Positions 7,261 through 14,161 of a stretch of 25,354 nucleotides of DNA are shown one piece after another. The notes below the pieces were generated by a model. That model worked only from the letters and a program-made list of their open reading frames with translations. It was not told the origin of the DNA and searched no databases. The stretch's first letter is position 1, and each line of letters starts with the position of its first letter. The DNA lies in NCBI GenBank assembly GCA_035264765.1, contig DATFPQ010000209.1:1-25354 (forward strand). Direction: 5' to 3'. A program made the position numbers and the translations under genes. This DNA comes from DATFPQ01 sp035264765. GTDB taxonomy: Bacteria > Actinomycetota > Actinomycetes > Actinomycetales > Angustibacteraceae.

Positions 7261-9252
7261 TCAGACCGGCAGCGCCAACGCAGCGGTCTCCTCTCCCGAG
7301 GACCGGGTGTGGCTGACGTGCGCGTGTCGCCGGTCGGTCTCGGCCCGACGCTCGACGCCGTCCGCCACGGACCCCACGCGACTCCTGCGGTCTGTGCCGG
7401 TCGGCCGGCTGCGCAGCCGACTCGCCAGCACGCGTCGCCGTCCGGCCGGGACGGTGTCCTGGACGATCTGCCGCACCAGCGGGTAGCGGAAGCCGAAGCC
7501 CTCTCCCGCGTCGATCAGCACGCGCTCACGGCAGAGCCGCTGCTGGATCTCGGCCACCTCGAGGGCGTCCACCCCGGCGAGCCGGGCGACCTCCTCCCCG
7601 CCGAACGGCTCTGCCGTGACCGAGCAGGCGACGACCACACGCCAGGTCTGCTCGTCGCCGCTCCGCAGCCGGCTCAGCACCCGGTCCGACACCTGGTCCG
7701 ACACCTGTCCCGTCGCGCAGCCGGCCACGAGCAGGGGCAGGCCACCGGTCGGCTCGTGCACGTCCGGAAGGCCGAGCGCCAGCAGATTCTCGCGGCTCAA
7801 CGGCTCCAGCAGCAGGCGCAGGTCGGGGGCATAACGGTTCAGCAGGTGGCCGTGCGGCAGCCGGGCGACGTCGGCCGCGAGGACCACGGTGCCGCGGCCG
7901 GCACCGCGTCGTCGCCCGAGCGCGGCCAGCACCTGCAGGCTGCGCTCGTCCGCCAGATCGGCGTCGTCGACGAGGACGGCGAACGGGCCGGCGCCGGCCA
8001 GCTCCAGGTCGAGCCTTCGCAGCGTCGCGAGCGGGAGCGGCGTGGCTGCCTCGCTGCCTGCGGCTTCGGCAGCGCCCGTGGTGCCGGTGACCTCCCTGGA
8101 CCCGGCGGCCAGGCCGTCGACGAGCCCGTGCACCACGGTGGCGTCCCCAGCCAGCAGCCCGAGAAGCACCTCCTCCAACAGCCAGCCGGCGACCGAGCGG
8201 CCGTGCTCGGTGCAGGTCACCCGGACCACCCGTTGCCCGGCGAGGCGAGCCGCGAGCTCGTCCAGCAGGGCCGTCTTGCCCACGCCCATCTCGCCGTCGA
8301 GGAGGACCGACCTCAACCCGGCGGTCCGCGCCGCCCCCCCGTGGACCGTCAGGCACGCGGCCACCTCCTGGTCGCGGCCGACCAACCGCACTCCCGCGGG
8401 CTCCTCCGGAACGTGCACGTGGTCCCGAGCCCGCTGAGTCGGCAGAGCCACCGCCGGAACCGCTCTGGCTGGCACCGGGGGCGAAGCCGGCTCGAGCACC
8501 CGGCCAGCGGCGCCGGACTGGCGCAACACCGCCTGGTGCAGGGCGCGCGTCGCCGGCATCGGGTCCGCGCCGACGTCCGCGGCGAGCGCCCGCCGGAACT
8601 CCTCGAAGACCCGCAGCGCCCAGCTCTGCTCCCCGGCCCGGTAGGTCGCCGTCATCAAGAGCCGGACCGCGGCCTCGTGCAGGGCGTCAATGGCCAGCGC
8701 GTCGGAGGCGTGAGCGGCGGCGGCCGCGTGGTCGGCCTCGGCCAGCGCCAGCTCCCCCGTGGCGACGTGCAGCTGCAGCCTGCGGTGCGCGGTCTCCCGC
8801 CGGGCCGTCAGGGCCCACTCCGTGTACGGCTCGTCCTCCAGCAGCTCTCCGGTCGCCAGCGTGAGGGCCTGCTCCATGGCCGGCCGGTCCGACGACGCGA
8901 TCGCCGCGTCGTACAGCGTGTCGAACTCGGTTAGGTCGACCCAGGCCTGGATGCGGTCCAGGCGGTAGCCGCCGTGGTCGGTGACGATGAGCGACGTCGA
9001 CCGCGTGCCCGCAGGAGCCAGCCGGCGCCGCAGCAGGGACACATAGTGCTGCAGTGAGCCCGCGGCGTCATGCGGGAGGTTCTCGCCCCACAGGAGGTGC
9101 GCGAGCCGGTCCTTGGCCACGTACCGCCCGCTGCTGAGCGCGAGAATCTCGAGCAGCTGCTTGGGCTTGCGTCCACCGAAGTCGCGCGGGCCTAGGAGCT
9201 GGCCGTCCACTGACACGCGGATCGACCCGAAGAGCCGTACCTCTGCCCCCAT
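7261..9252 (-). CDS. SARP/AfsR-type regulator: HTH, BTAD and ATPase domains
   Basis: 663 residues. An OmpR-type winged HTH (about 3-95, VRLFGSIRVSVDG to GGYRLD) is followed by a bacterial transcriptional activator domain (about 105-245) with the typical EALLxxPYTEW-like segment (GELLEDEPYTEW), then a Pro/Ala linker and an AAA/NB-type ATPase with Walker A GEMGVGKT (320-327) and Walker B FAVLVDDA (424-431). Unlike AfsR (993 residues) it ends without a TPR array. Such proteins activate transcription from tandem repeats; one lies between this gene and the kinase gene. The ATG at 9252 is preferred because GAGGAG sits 4 nt upstream; an in-frame ATG at 9279 has no good ribosome site. No biosynthetic cluster is visible, so its target is probably local. 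Confidence 0.88.
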   Translation of the reverse strand: MGAEVRLFGSIRVSVDGQLLGPRDFGGRKPKQLLEILALSSGRYVAKDRLAHLLWGENLPHDAAGSLQHYVSLLRRRLAPAGTRSTSLIVTDHGGYRLDRIQAWVDLTEFDTLYDAAIASSDRPAMEQALTLATGELLEDEPYTEWALTARRETAHRRLQLHVATGELALAEADHAAAAAHASDALAIDALHEAAVRLLMTATYRAGEQSWALRVFEEFRRALAADVGADPMPATRALHQAVLRQSGAAGRVLEPASPPVPARAVPAVALPTQRARDHVHVPEEPAGVRLVGRDQEVAACLTVHGGAARTAGLRSVLLDGEMGVGKTALLDELAARLAGQRVVRVTCTEHGRSVAGWLLEEVLLGLLAGDATVVHGLVDGLAAGSREVTGTTGAAEAAGSEAATPLPLATLRRLDLELAGAGPFAVLVDDADLADERSLQVLAALGRRRGAGRGTVVLAADVARLPHGHLLNRYAPDLRLLLEPLSRENLLALGLPDVHEPTGGLPLLVAGCATGQVSDQVSDRVLSRLRSGDEQTWRVVVACSVTAEPFGGEEVARLAGVDALEVAEIQQRLCRERVLIDAGEGFGFRYPLVRQIVQDTVPAGRRRVLASRLRSRPTGTDRRSRVGSVADGVERRAETDRRHAHVSHTRSSGEETAALALPV
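7683..7706 (-). repeat. 12-bp in-frame tandem duplication in the SARP gene
   Basis: GGTCCGACACCT occurs twice in tandem without mismatch. It duplicates four residues (VSDQVSDR) in the ATPase half. This is a recent slippage-type event and keeps the frame. Confidence 0.8.
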
Positions 9253-9387
9253 GAGGCTCCTCTGCAACCGTTTCGCCATGTCCCGCTCGTCCCCCGGACG
9301 CCCAAATTGTCAGTGCCTCCCCGATGCGTGAGCAATCCCCAACCAGGGTCACACACGCGTGTCATCAGGCATGGCTCTTTGGTCGAG

Positions 9388-9415
9388 CATGGTCTACCTC
9401 ATCGAGGTAGCCATG
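9388..9415 (-). terminator. Hairpin after the HelR-like gene
   Basis: CATGG-t-CTACCTC pairs with GAGGTAG-CCATG around the 3-nt loop ATC, a 12-bp stem with one bulged base. It lies 53 nt after the HelR stop and before the SARP gene. It has no T-run. A regulator site for the SARP promoter is an alternative. The rest of 9253-9467 holds a perfect palindrome ACACGCGTGT at 9353-9362 and no gene I can support. Confidence 0.45.
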
Positions 9416-9467
9416 CGTGCCGGAATGGGCGGTCCCGCGTCGTGCCGACCGCTGGCCCCGGGCAACC

Positions 9468-11711
9468 TCACCCGATCGGCAGCTGTTCCATGCCGGCCGG
9501 CAACGACTCGGCGTGGACCACGACGAGCCGCCGGGTGGGACGCGAGAGGGCGACGTACAGGTCGCTCAGCCCCCGCTCGGAGCCCGCCACGACCGCGGCG
9601 GGCTCGACCACCACGACGTCGTCGAACTCCAGGCCCTTCACCTGCTCCGGTGCCAGCACGCTCACCCGGACGGTGAGCGCGCCACCCCAGGCGTCCCCCA
9701 CCTGACCGGGCAGGGCGGCGTCGAGCGCGGTCCGCAGGTCGGCGAGCTCCGCGCGCGGCGCGACGACGGCGACCGTGCCCTCGCCGGTGGACTCGAGCAG
9801 CTCACGGACGACGTCGACCACAGGCTCGGCGTCCTCGGCCGCTCGCTTGCGGCGCATGGGCGGGACGTCGCCCTCCCGCACCGAGTCGACCGGCGTCACG
9901 GGAAGCCCGTTGGCCTTCGCCACCGCGTCGGCCACCGCCATCACGCGGGAAGGGGTGCGGTAGCTGACGCTGAGGCGGCGCTCGCGCCAGCGGCTGCGTG
10001 CCTCCGCGTCCAGGGCGTCGCCCCAGGACGAGGCCCCGGCGGCCGAGCCGCGCTGCGCGAGGTCGCCGACGACGGTCCACGACCGGGCCGGGCAGCGACG
10101 GGCCAGCAGCCGCCAGCTCATCGGTGACAGCTCCTGCGCCTCGTCGACGATGAGGTGGCCGAAGGTCCAGGTGCGGTCGGTCTCGGCCCGCTCGGCCACG
10201 CTCAGCACCGGGCTGCCGGCCCCGAACTGGTCGGCCAGCATCTCCGCCGAAACGCCGGGGGCCTGCAGGCCGGTCATGCCCAGCACGCCACGGGCGTACT
10301 CGAGCTCGGCGGCGCGCTCGGCCGACCGCGCCACGGCCTCCGCGCGCGCCGCCTCCCCGTCGTCCCCGATCAGCTCGGCCACCTCGTCCAGCAGCGGGAC
10401 GTCGGAAAGGGTCCACGGCGCGCCCCGCTCGCGGCGCAGCAGGTTCCGCTCCTCGACAGACAGCAGGTGCCGGGTCGCGGCCGCCAGCCGAACCGGCGTC
10501 GCGAACAGGTCGGTGAGGAAGCGCTGCGGCGTCAGCGGCATCCACAGCAGGTTCAGGTTCACCCGGACGTCGCGCGCGTCGCGCAGGTCGGCGTCCAGCT
10601 CCGCGCGCAGGTCGTCGGTGAGCGGCTGGCCCATCGCGTCGGCGAGCCGGCCGGCGAGGTGGCGCAGCATGTCCTTCACGAACGTGACCCGGGCCTCGTT
10701 GTGCGGGGCGCCGGTGCTGCGAGCGCGCGACCGCGAGGCGGCGACGGCGTCCCTGGTGAGCACGAGGGTGTGCGAGCCGACCTTGAGCTCGAGGTCCCCT
10801 TCGGGCAGCCGCTGTCGGTCGCGCACGGCCGTCGCCAAAACCCGCACCATCCGCAGGTCGCCCTTGATCCGCGCCACCGGTGCCTCGTCGTCCACGACGG
10901 CCTCGACCCCGGGGAACAGGGTGCCCGGCGTCGCCATGACGACTCCCGACTCGCCCAGCGAGGGCAGCACCTGCTCGATGTAGCGCAGGAACAGCGGTCC
11001 GGGACCCACCACCAGGACGCCGCTGCGCTCCAGCCGCTCCCGGTAGGTGAACAGCAGGTAGGCGGCCCGGTGCAGCGCCACCGCGGTCTTGCCGGTGCCG
11101 GGACCGCCCTGCACGACGAGCACGCCCGCGAGGTCGTCACGCACGATCTGGTCCTGCTCGGCCTGGATGGTCGCGACGATGTCTCCCATGCGCCCGGTGC
11201 GGGGCGCCTGCACCGCCGCCATCAGCGCGCCCTCACCCTGCAGGGTGAGCCGCTCGGACTCGTCGATCGCCTCGAGGTCGAGCACCTCGTCGTCGAGGTG
11301 CACGAGCCGGCGGCCGGACGTCGTCAGGTGCCGCCGGCGCACGACGTTCCCCGGGTGAGCGGGCGTGGCCTGGTAGAAGGGCGCGGCGACGGGGGCGCGC
11401 CAGTCCACGAGCAGCTTGTCCTGCCGCTCGTCGGAGAGCCCGATCCGGCCGATGTGGTGCCGCTCCCCGGTCCGCAGGTCCAGCCGGCCGAAGCACAGCC
11501 GGTCCTGCACCGCGCGGAGCTGGGCGATCCGGAGCTCGAGCGCCTGCGCGAACGCGTCCCGCTCCGAGCGCGCCTGCGGCGTCCCGGTGGAGCCGGTGGC
11601 GCGCACGGCGGTCAGCCGCTGCTGCGCCGCCTCGACCAGCTGGTCCAGCCGGGCATAGAGCCGGTTCAGGTGCGCTTGTTCGACCGCGACCTCGGGGCTC
11701 TCGTCGCTCAC
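9468..11711 (-). CDS. helR: HelD/HelR-like RNA polymerase-recycling ATPase (UvrD-like superfamily 1)
   Basis: 747 residues, the usual length of actinobacterial (class II) HelD/HelR proteins. The charged N-terminal 75 residues should form the coiled-coil arm that enters RNA polymerase. The family segment LLVDWRAPVAAPFYQAT follows at 100-116. ATPase motifs are a Q-motif region QAEQDQIV, Walker A GGPGTGKT (202-209), Walker B LIVDEAQELS, GLEFDDVVVVEP and YVALSRPTRRLVVVH. Family members release stalled RNA polymerase from DNA and in Streptomyces and mycobacteria can lower rifamycin sensitivity. The GTG start has GGAGG 10 nt upstream and a 5' leader of about 50 nt with a strong stem-loop. Older annotation calls such proteins DNA helicases. 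Confidence 0.9.
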   Translation of the reverse strand: MSDESPEVAVEQAHLNRLYARLDQLVEAAQQRLTAVRATGSTGTPQARSERDAFAQALELRIAQLRAVQDRLCFGRLDLRTGERHHIGRIGLSDERQDKLLVDWRAPVAAPFYQATPAHPGNVVRRRHLTTSGRRLVHLDDEVLDLEAIDESERLTLQGEGALMAAVQAPRTGRMGDIVATIQAEQDQIVRDDLAGVLVVQGGPGTGKTAVALHRAAYLLFTYRERLERSGVLVVGPGPLFLRYIEQVLPSLGESGVVMATPGTLFPGVEAVVDDEAPVARIKGDLRMVRVLATAVRDRQRLPEGDLELKVGSHTLVLTRDAVAASRSRARSTGAPHNEARVTFVKDMLRHLAGRLADAMGQPLTDDLRAELDADLRDARDVRVNLNLLWMPLTPQRFLTDLFATPVRLAAATRHLLSVEERNLLRRERGAPWTLSDVPLLDEVAELIGDDGEAARAEAVARSAERAAELEYARGVLGMTGLQAPGVSAEMLADQFGAGSPVLSVAERAETDRTWTFGHLIVDEAQELSPMSWRLLARRCPARSWTVVGDLAQRGSAAGASSWGDALDAEARSRWRERRLSVSYRTPSRVMAVADAVAKANGLPVTPVDSVREGDVPPMRRKRAAEDAEPVVDVVRELLESTGEGTVAVVAPRAELADLRTALDAALPGQVGDAWGGALTVRVSVLAPEQVKGLEFDDVVVVEPAAVVAGSERGLSDLYVALSRPTRRLVVVHAESLPAGMEQLPIG

Positions 11712-11730
11712 CGGTGGGACGCCTCCGTCG

Positions 11731-11760
11731 GGCGCGGCTCGCGCCGGACCCTCCGGCGCG
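11731..11760 (-). promoter_or_regulatory. Stem-loop and alternative stem at the 5' end of the helR mRNA
   Basis: CGCGCCGGA and TCCGGCGCG form a perfect 9-bp stem with a 3-nt loop (11740-11760). The middle arm CGCGCC (11740-11745) can instead pair with GGCGCG at 11731-11736, so two mutually exclusive stems are possible. In the mRNA the large stem begins at or within a few nt of the predicted start site, and the ribosome site follows the second arm. This could be 5'-end protection, an attenuator, or an operator. Confidence 0.5.
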
Positions 11761-11767
11761 GACGATG

Positions 11768-11796
11768 ATCCTATGCCGCGTCCCTGAGCCGGTCAG
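11768..11796 (-). promoter_or_regulatory. Promoter of helR
   Basis: On the minus strand CTGACC (11796-11791) and TAGGAT (11773-11768) are separated by 17 bp, a good match to a housekeeping actinobacterial promoter. Transcription should start near 11759-11763, giving a leader of about 50 nt. Confidence 0.55.
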
Positions 11797-11822
11797 CGGA
11801 AGGGTCGCTTTCCCGGGCTGTG

Positions 11823-11828
11823 TACCGT
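11823..11828 (+). promoter_or_regulatory. -10 box TACCGT, leaderless start of the YbaK-type gene
   Basis: TACCGT is followed by 7 nt and the ATG at 11836. No ribosome site fits that ATG, so a leaderless mRNA is likely. No clear -35 is seen. Confidence 0.5.
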
Positions 11829-11835
11829 CGGGGCC

Positions 11836-12399
11836 ATGCACACGGCACCGCTGCGGATCGGCCGGCTCGACGTCCAGGTTCCGGCCGACGGGCACCCCGA
11901 CCTGCTGGCGCCACCGGTGCTGGCGGCGCTGCAGGGCTGGCCCTCGGCCCCCGCGGTGGGGGTCGCCGCGATCGACGCCGACCTCGCCGACACCGCGGCC
12001 CTGGTCGAGGCGTATGACGTCCCGGCGGAGGTGTCGGCCAACTGCGTGGTCGTGGGCGGGCGGCGGGGCGGCGAGGACCGCGTGGCCGCGTGCGTGGTGC
12101 TCGCGACGACGCGGGCCGACGTCAACGGCGTGGTCCGCCGCGCCCTCGACGTCCGCAAGGCCTCGTTCCTGTCGATGGACGACGCGGTGCGGGCGACCGG
12201 GATGGAGTACGGAGGCATCACGCCGGTCGGCCTGCCCAGCGGGTGGTCGCTGCTCGTGGACGCGTCCGTCGTCGCGACCGATGTGGTCGTGGTGGGGTCG
12301 GGCGTCCGGCGCAGCAAGCTGGTCCTGCCCGGCGCGGCGCTCGCCGGGCTGCCGGGCGCCGAGGTCGTCGAGGGTCTAGGCCGGGCGCCGCAGGGCTGA
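11836..12399 (+). CDS. YbaK/ProX-type aminoacyl-tRNA deacylase
   Basis: 187 residues. The YbaK fold is recognisable by ANCVVV (68-73), DVRKASFLSMDDAVRATGM with the conserved Lys108, GGITPVGLP (126-134) and VVVGSGVRRSKLVLPGAAL. Proteins of this family hydrolyse wrongly charged tRNAs (for example Cys- or Ala-tRNA-Pro) in trans. The N-terminal 35 residues are extra relative to E. coli YbaK, as in many actinobacterial members. It is divergent from helR, with 124 bp between start codons holding both promoters. The exact tRNA substrate is not evident. Confidence 0.88.
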   Translation: MHTAPLRIGRLDVQVPADGHPDLLAPPVLAALQGWPSAPAVGVAAIDADLADTAALVEAYDVPAEVSANCVVVGGRRGGEDRVAACVVLATTRADVNGVVRRALDVRKASFLSMDDAVRATGMEYGGITPVGLPSGWSLLVDASVVATDVVVVGSGVRRSKLVLPGAALAGLPGAEVVEGLGRAPQG

Positions 12400-12432
12400 G
12401 GGCTGCCGGGCTGAGCTGCCGCGCGGGAGCGG

Positions 12433-13248
12433 TCAGGCTCGAGGCCGCAGCGCCCAGAACGCCACGGCACTGGCCGCGGCCACGTTGAGCGAGTCGACTC
12501 CGCCCGACATCGGGATGCGGACCGCGAGGTCGGCGGCCCGTACCGTCGCGTCCGCGAGGCCGTGCCCCTCCGTGCCGAGCACGAGCGCGAGGCGGGACGG
12601 CGGGTCCGCGGCGAGGTCGTCCAGGCTCACGGCGTCGTCGGTCAGGGCGAGGGCGGCGACCGTGAACCCCTGTCGCTGCAGCAGCCGCACGCCCTGCGGC
12701 CACGGGTCTACGCGAGCCCACGGAACCTGGAACACCGTGCCCATCGACACCCGGACGCTGCGCCGGTAGAGCGGGTCGGCGCAGCGGGGGGTCACCAGCA
12801 CGGCGTCCACCGACAGGGCCGCCGCCGAGCGGAACATGGCTCCCACGTTCGTGTGGTCGACGACGTCCTCGAGGACGGCGACCCGCCGGGCCGAGCGCAC
12901 CAGCGCCACCGGGTCCACCGGCTCGGGGCGGTGCATGGCCGCGAGCGCTCCCCGGTGCAGGTGGAAGCCGGTCAGCGCGCGCAGGACCTCCGGCTCCCCC
13001 ACGAACACCGGCACGCCCTCGTCCTCGGCGGCCGCGACGACGTCCGCCAGGTCGTCGAGCCAGCGCTCGGCCATCAGGTACGAGCGTGGGCGGTGCCCGG
13101 CCGCCAGGGCGCGGCGGATCACCTTCTCGCTCTCGGCCAGGTACAGGCCCTCGGCGGGCTCGCGACGGGTGCGCAGCGCCAGGTCCGTCAGGCCGGTGTA
13201 CTCGTGGACACGTGGGTCCGCGGGGTCGGTCACCCGCTCAACGGCCAC
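12433..13248 (-). CDS. TrmH/SpoU-family RNA 2'-O-ribose methyltransferase
   Basis: 271 residues. An N-terminal substrate-binding domain (about 1-105, YLAESEKVIRRAL) precedes a SPOUT knot domain with the three family motifs: DHTNVGAMFRSAAAL (Asn134, Arg140), LVLGTEGHGL (223-231) and IPMSGGVDSLNVAAASAVAFW (Ser253, Leu254, Asn255). It should transfer a methyl group from SAM to a ribose 2'-OH in rRNA or tRNA. The target is not readable; an rRNA guanosine or adenosine as in RlmB or TsnR relatives is plausible. The GTG at 13248 is 4 nt after the TSUP gene stop, so the two are one operon. It is convergent with the YbaK-type gene. Confidence 0.92.
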   Translation of the reverse strand: MAVERVTDPADPRVHEYTGLTDLALRTRREPAEGLYLAESEKVIRRALAAGHRPRSYLMAERWLDDLADVVAAAEDEGVPVFVGEPEVLRALTGFHLHRGALAAMHRPEPVDPVALVRSARRVAVLEDVVDHTNVGAMFRSAAALSVDAVLVTPRCADPLYRRSVRVSMGTVFQVPWARVDPWPQGVRLLQRQGFTVAALALTDDAVSLDDLAADPPSRLALVLGTEGHGLADATVRAADLAVRIPMSGGVDSLNVAAASAVAFWALRPRA

Positions 13249-13252
13249 CCGG

Positions 13253-14026
13253 TCAGCTCGTGACGACGCGGCCGATGGCGACCACGCCGACGACGACGAT
13301 CAGCGCGCGCAGTGCCACCGGCGGCAGCTTTCGTCCGAACCGGGCGCCGAGGAACCCACCCACCATCGAGCCGACCGCGATCAGTGCGACGACCCGCCAG
13401 TCGATCTTGTCGGAGGCCACCGTCACGAAGACCACCGCCGCGACCCCGTTCACGATCAGGGACAGCAGGTTCTTCAGGGCGTTCACCCGCTGCAGCGACT
13501 CCGGCAGCAGCGAGCCGAGCACGCCGATCAGCAGGACGCCCTGCGCGGCACCGAAGTAGCCCCCGTAGATGCCGGCGAGGTAGGTGCCGGCCATCGCGAG
13601 CAGGTCGTGCCCGCGACCGGCCGTGGTGCCGTGCCCCTCCCGGTGCGCCGCCACGCCGGCCTGTATCCGCGGCTGCGCCACGACGAGCACCAGGGAGATC
13701 GCGAGCAGCACCGGCACGATGGTCTGGAACGCCGCGGCGGGCAGTCGCAGCAGCAGCAGGGCGCCGGTGACCGCGCCTAGCAGCGACATCGGCCCCAGCA
13801 TCGCGATCCGCCGCCGCTGTCCGCCCAGCTCCTCCCGGTAGCCCCACGTGCCGGATACCCCGCCGGGCACCAGGCCGATGTTGTTCGAGACGTTGGCGGT
13901 GACCGGGGGGAAGCCGAAGGCGAGCAGCGTCGGGAAGGTGATCAGCGTCCCGGAGCCGACGACCGCGTTGATGGCTCCGGCGGCCACCCCGGCCAGGGCG
14001 ATGGCGACGATCTCGTACCAGGGCAC
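13253..14026 (-). CDS. TSUP-family membrane transporter (TauE/SafE-like)
   Basis: 257 residues, almost entirely hydrophobic helices (about 7-8). The family start pattern is clear: GAINAVVGSGTLITFPTLLAFG, then TANVSNNIGLVPGGVSG, and a second half-repeat near GTYLAGIYGGYFGAAQGVLLI. TSUP proteins move organic or inorganic anions such as sulfite, sulfoacetate or other sulfur compounds across the membrane; the substrate here is unknown. The GTG start follows TAGGGT by 6 nt, so the mRNA is probably leaderless and continues into the TrmH-family gene. Confidence 0.92.
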   Translation of the reverse strand: MPWYEIVAIALAGVAAGAINAVVGSGTLITFPTLLAFGFPPVTANVSNNIGLVPGGVSGTWGYREELGGQRRRIAMLGPMSLLGAVTGALLLLRLPAAAFQTIVPVLLAISLVLVVAQPRIQAGVAAHREGHGTTAGRGHDLLAMAGTYLAGIYGGYFGAAQGVLLIGVLGSLLPESLQRVNALKNLLSLIVNGVAAVVFVTVASDKIDWRVVALIAVGSMVGGFLGARFGRKLPPVALRALIVVVGVVAIGRVVTS

Positions 14027-14032
14027 CGGCCG

Positions 14033-14038
14033 ACCCTA
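14033..14038 (-). promoter_or_regulatory. -10 box TAGGGT, leaderless start of the TSUP gene
   Basis: TAGGGT is followed by 6 nt and the GTG at 14026. The terminator hairpin of the SPFH gene ends only about 20 bp upstream, so there is little room for other control elements. Confidence 0.5.
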
Positions 14039-14057
14039 CAAGCGGCGGCCAGGCGGG

Positions 14058-14095
14058 CCGACGTCCGGCCCGGTTCTGGGCATACCGGACGTCGG
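14058..14095 (-). terminator. Hairpin after the NfeD-SPFH genes
   Basis: Perfect 11-bp arms CCGACGTCCGG and CCGGACGTCGG enclose an inner CCC/GGG stem. It starts 36 nt after the SPFH stop and directly precedes the TSUP promoter, as expected for a terminator that insulates the two units. No T-run. Confidence 0.55.
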
Positions 14096-14161
14096 TGAGC
14101 TGGGGGCGCTCGGGTCCACCGGGCCGTCGGTCAGCTGGGGCGCTCGCTGTCCACCGGACCG
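14094..14161. repeat. Imperfect tandem repeat across the SPFH stop codon
   Basis: Two similar copies of about 33 bp (14094-14126 and 14129-14161, both containing AGCTGGGG, CGCTCG and GTCCACCGG) differ at three positions and two single-base indels. One lies within the 3' end of the SPFH gene and one after its stop. Further degenerate GTCCAC/GTCGAC units upstream encode a repeated PVDP-like tail. Confidence 0.6.

Noticed and set aside
11712..11835. Looked for a rifamycin-associated element upstream of helR
   Set aside because: I found stems and a promoter but nothing I can equate with that element, so rifamycin control is not claimed.
12393..12415. GGGCTGAG repeated at 15 bp at the end of the YbaK-type gene
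   Set aside because: Short, imperfectly structured and in a GC-rich spacer between convergent genes; probably chance.
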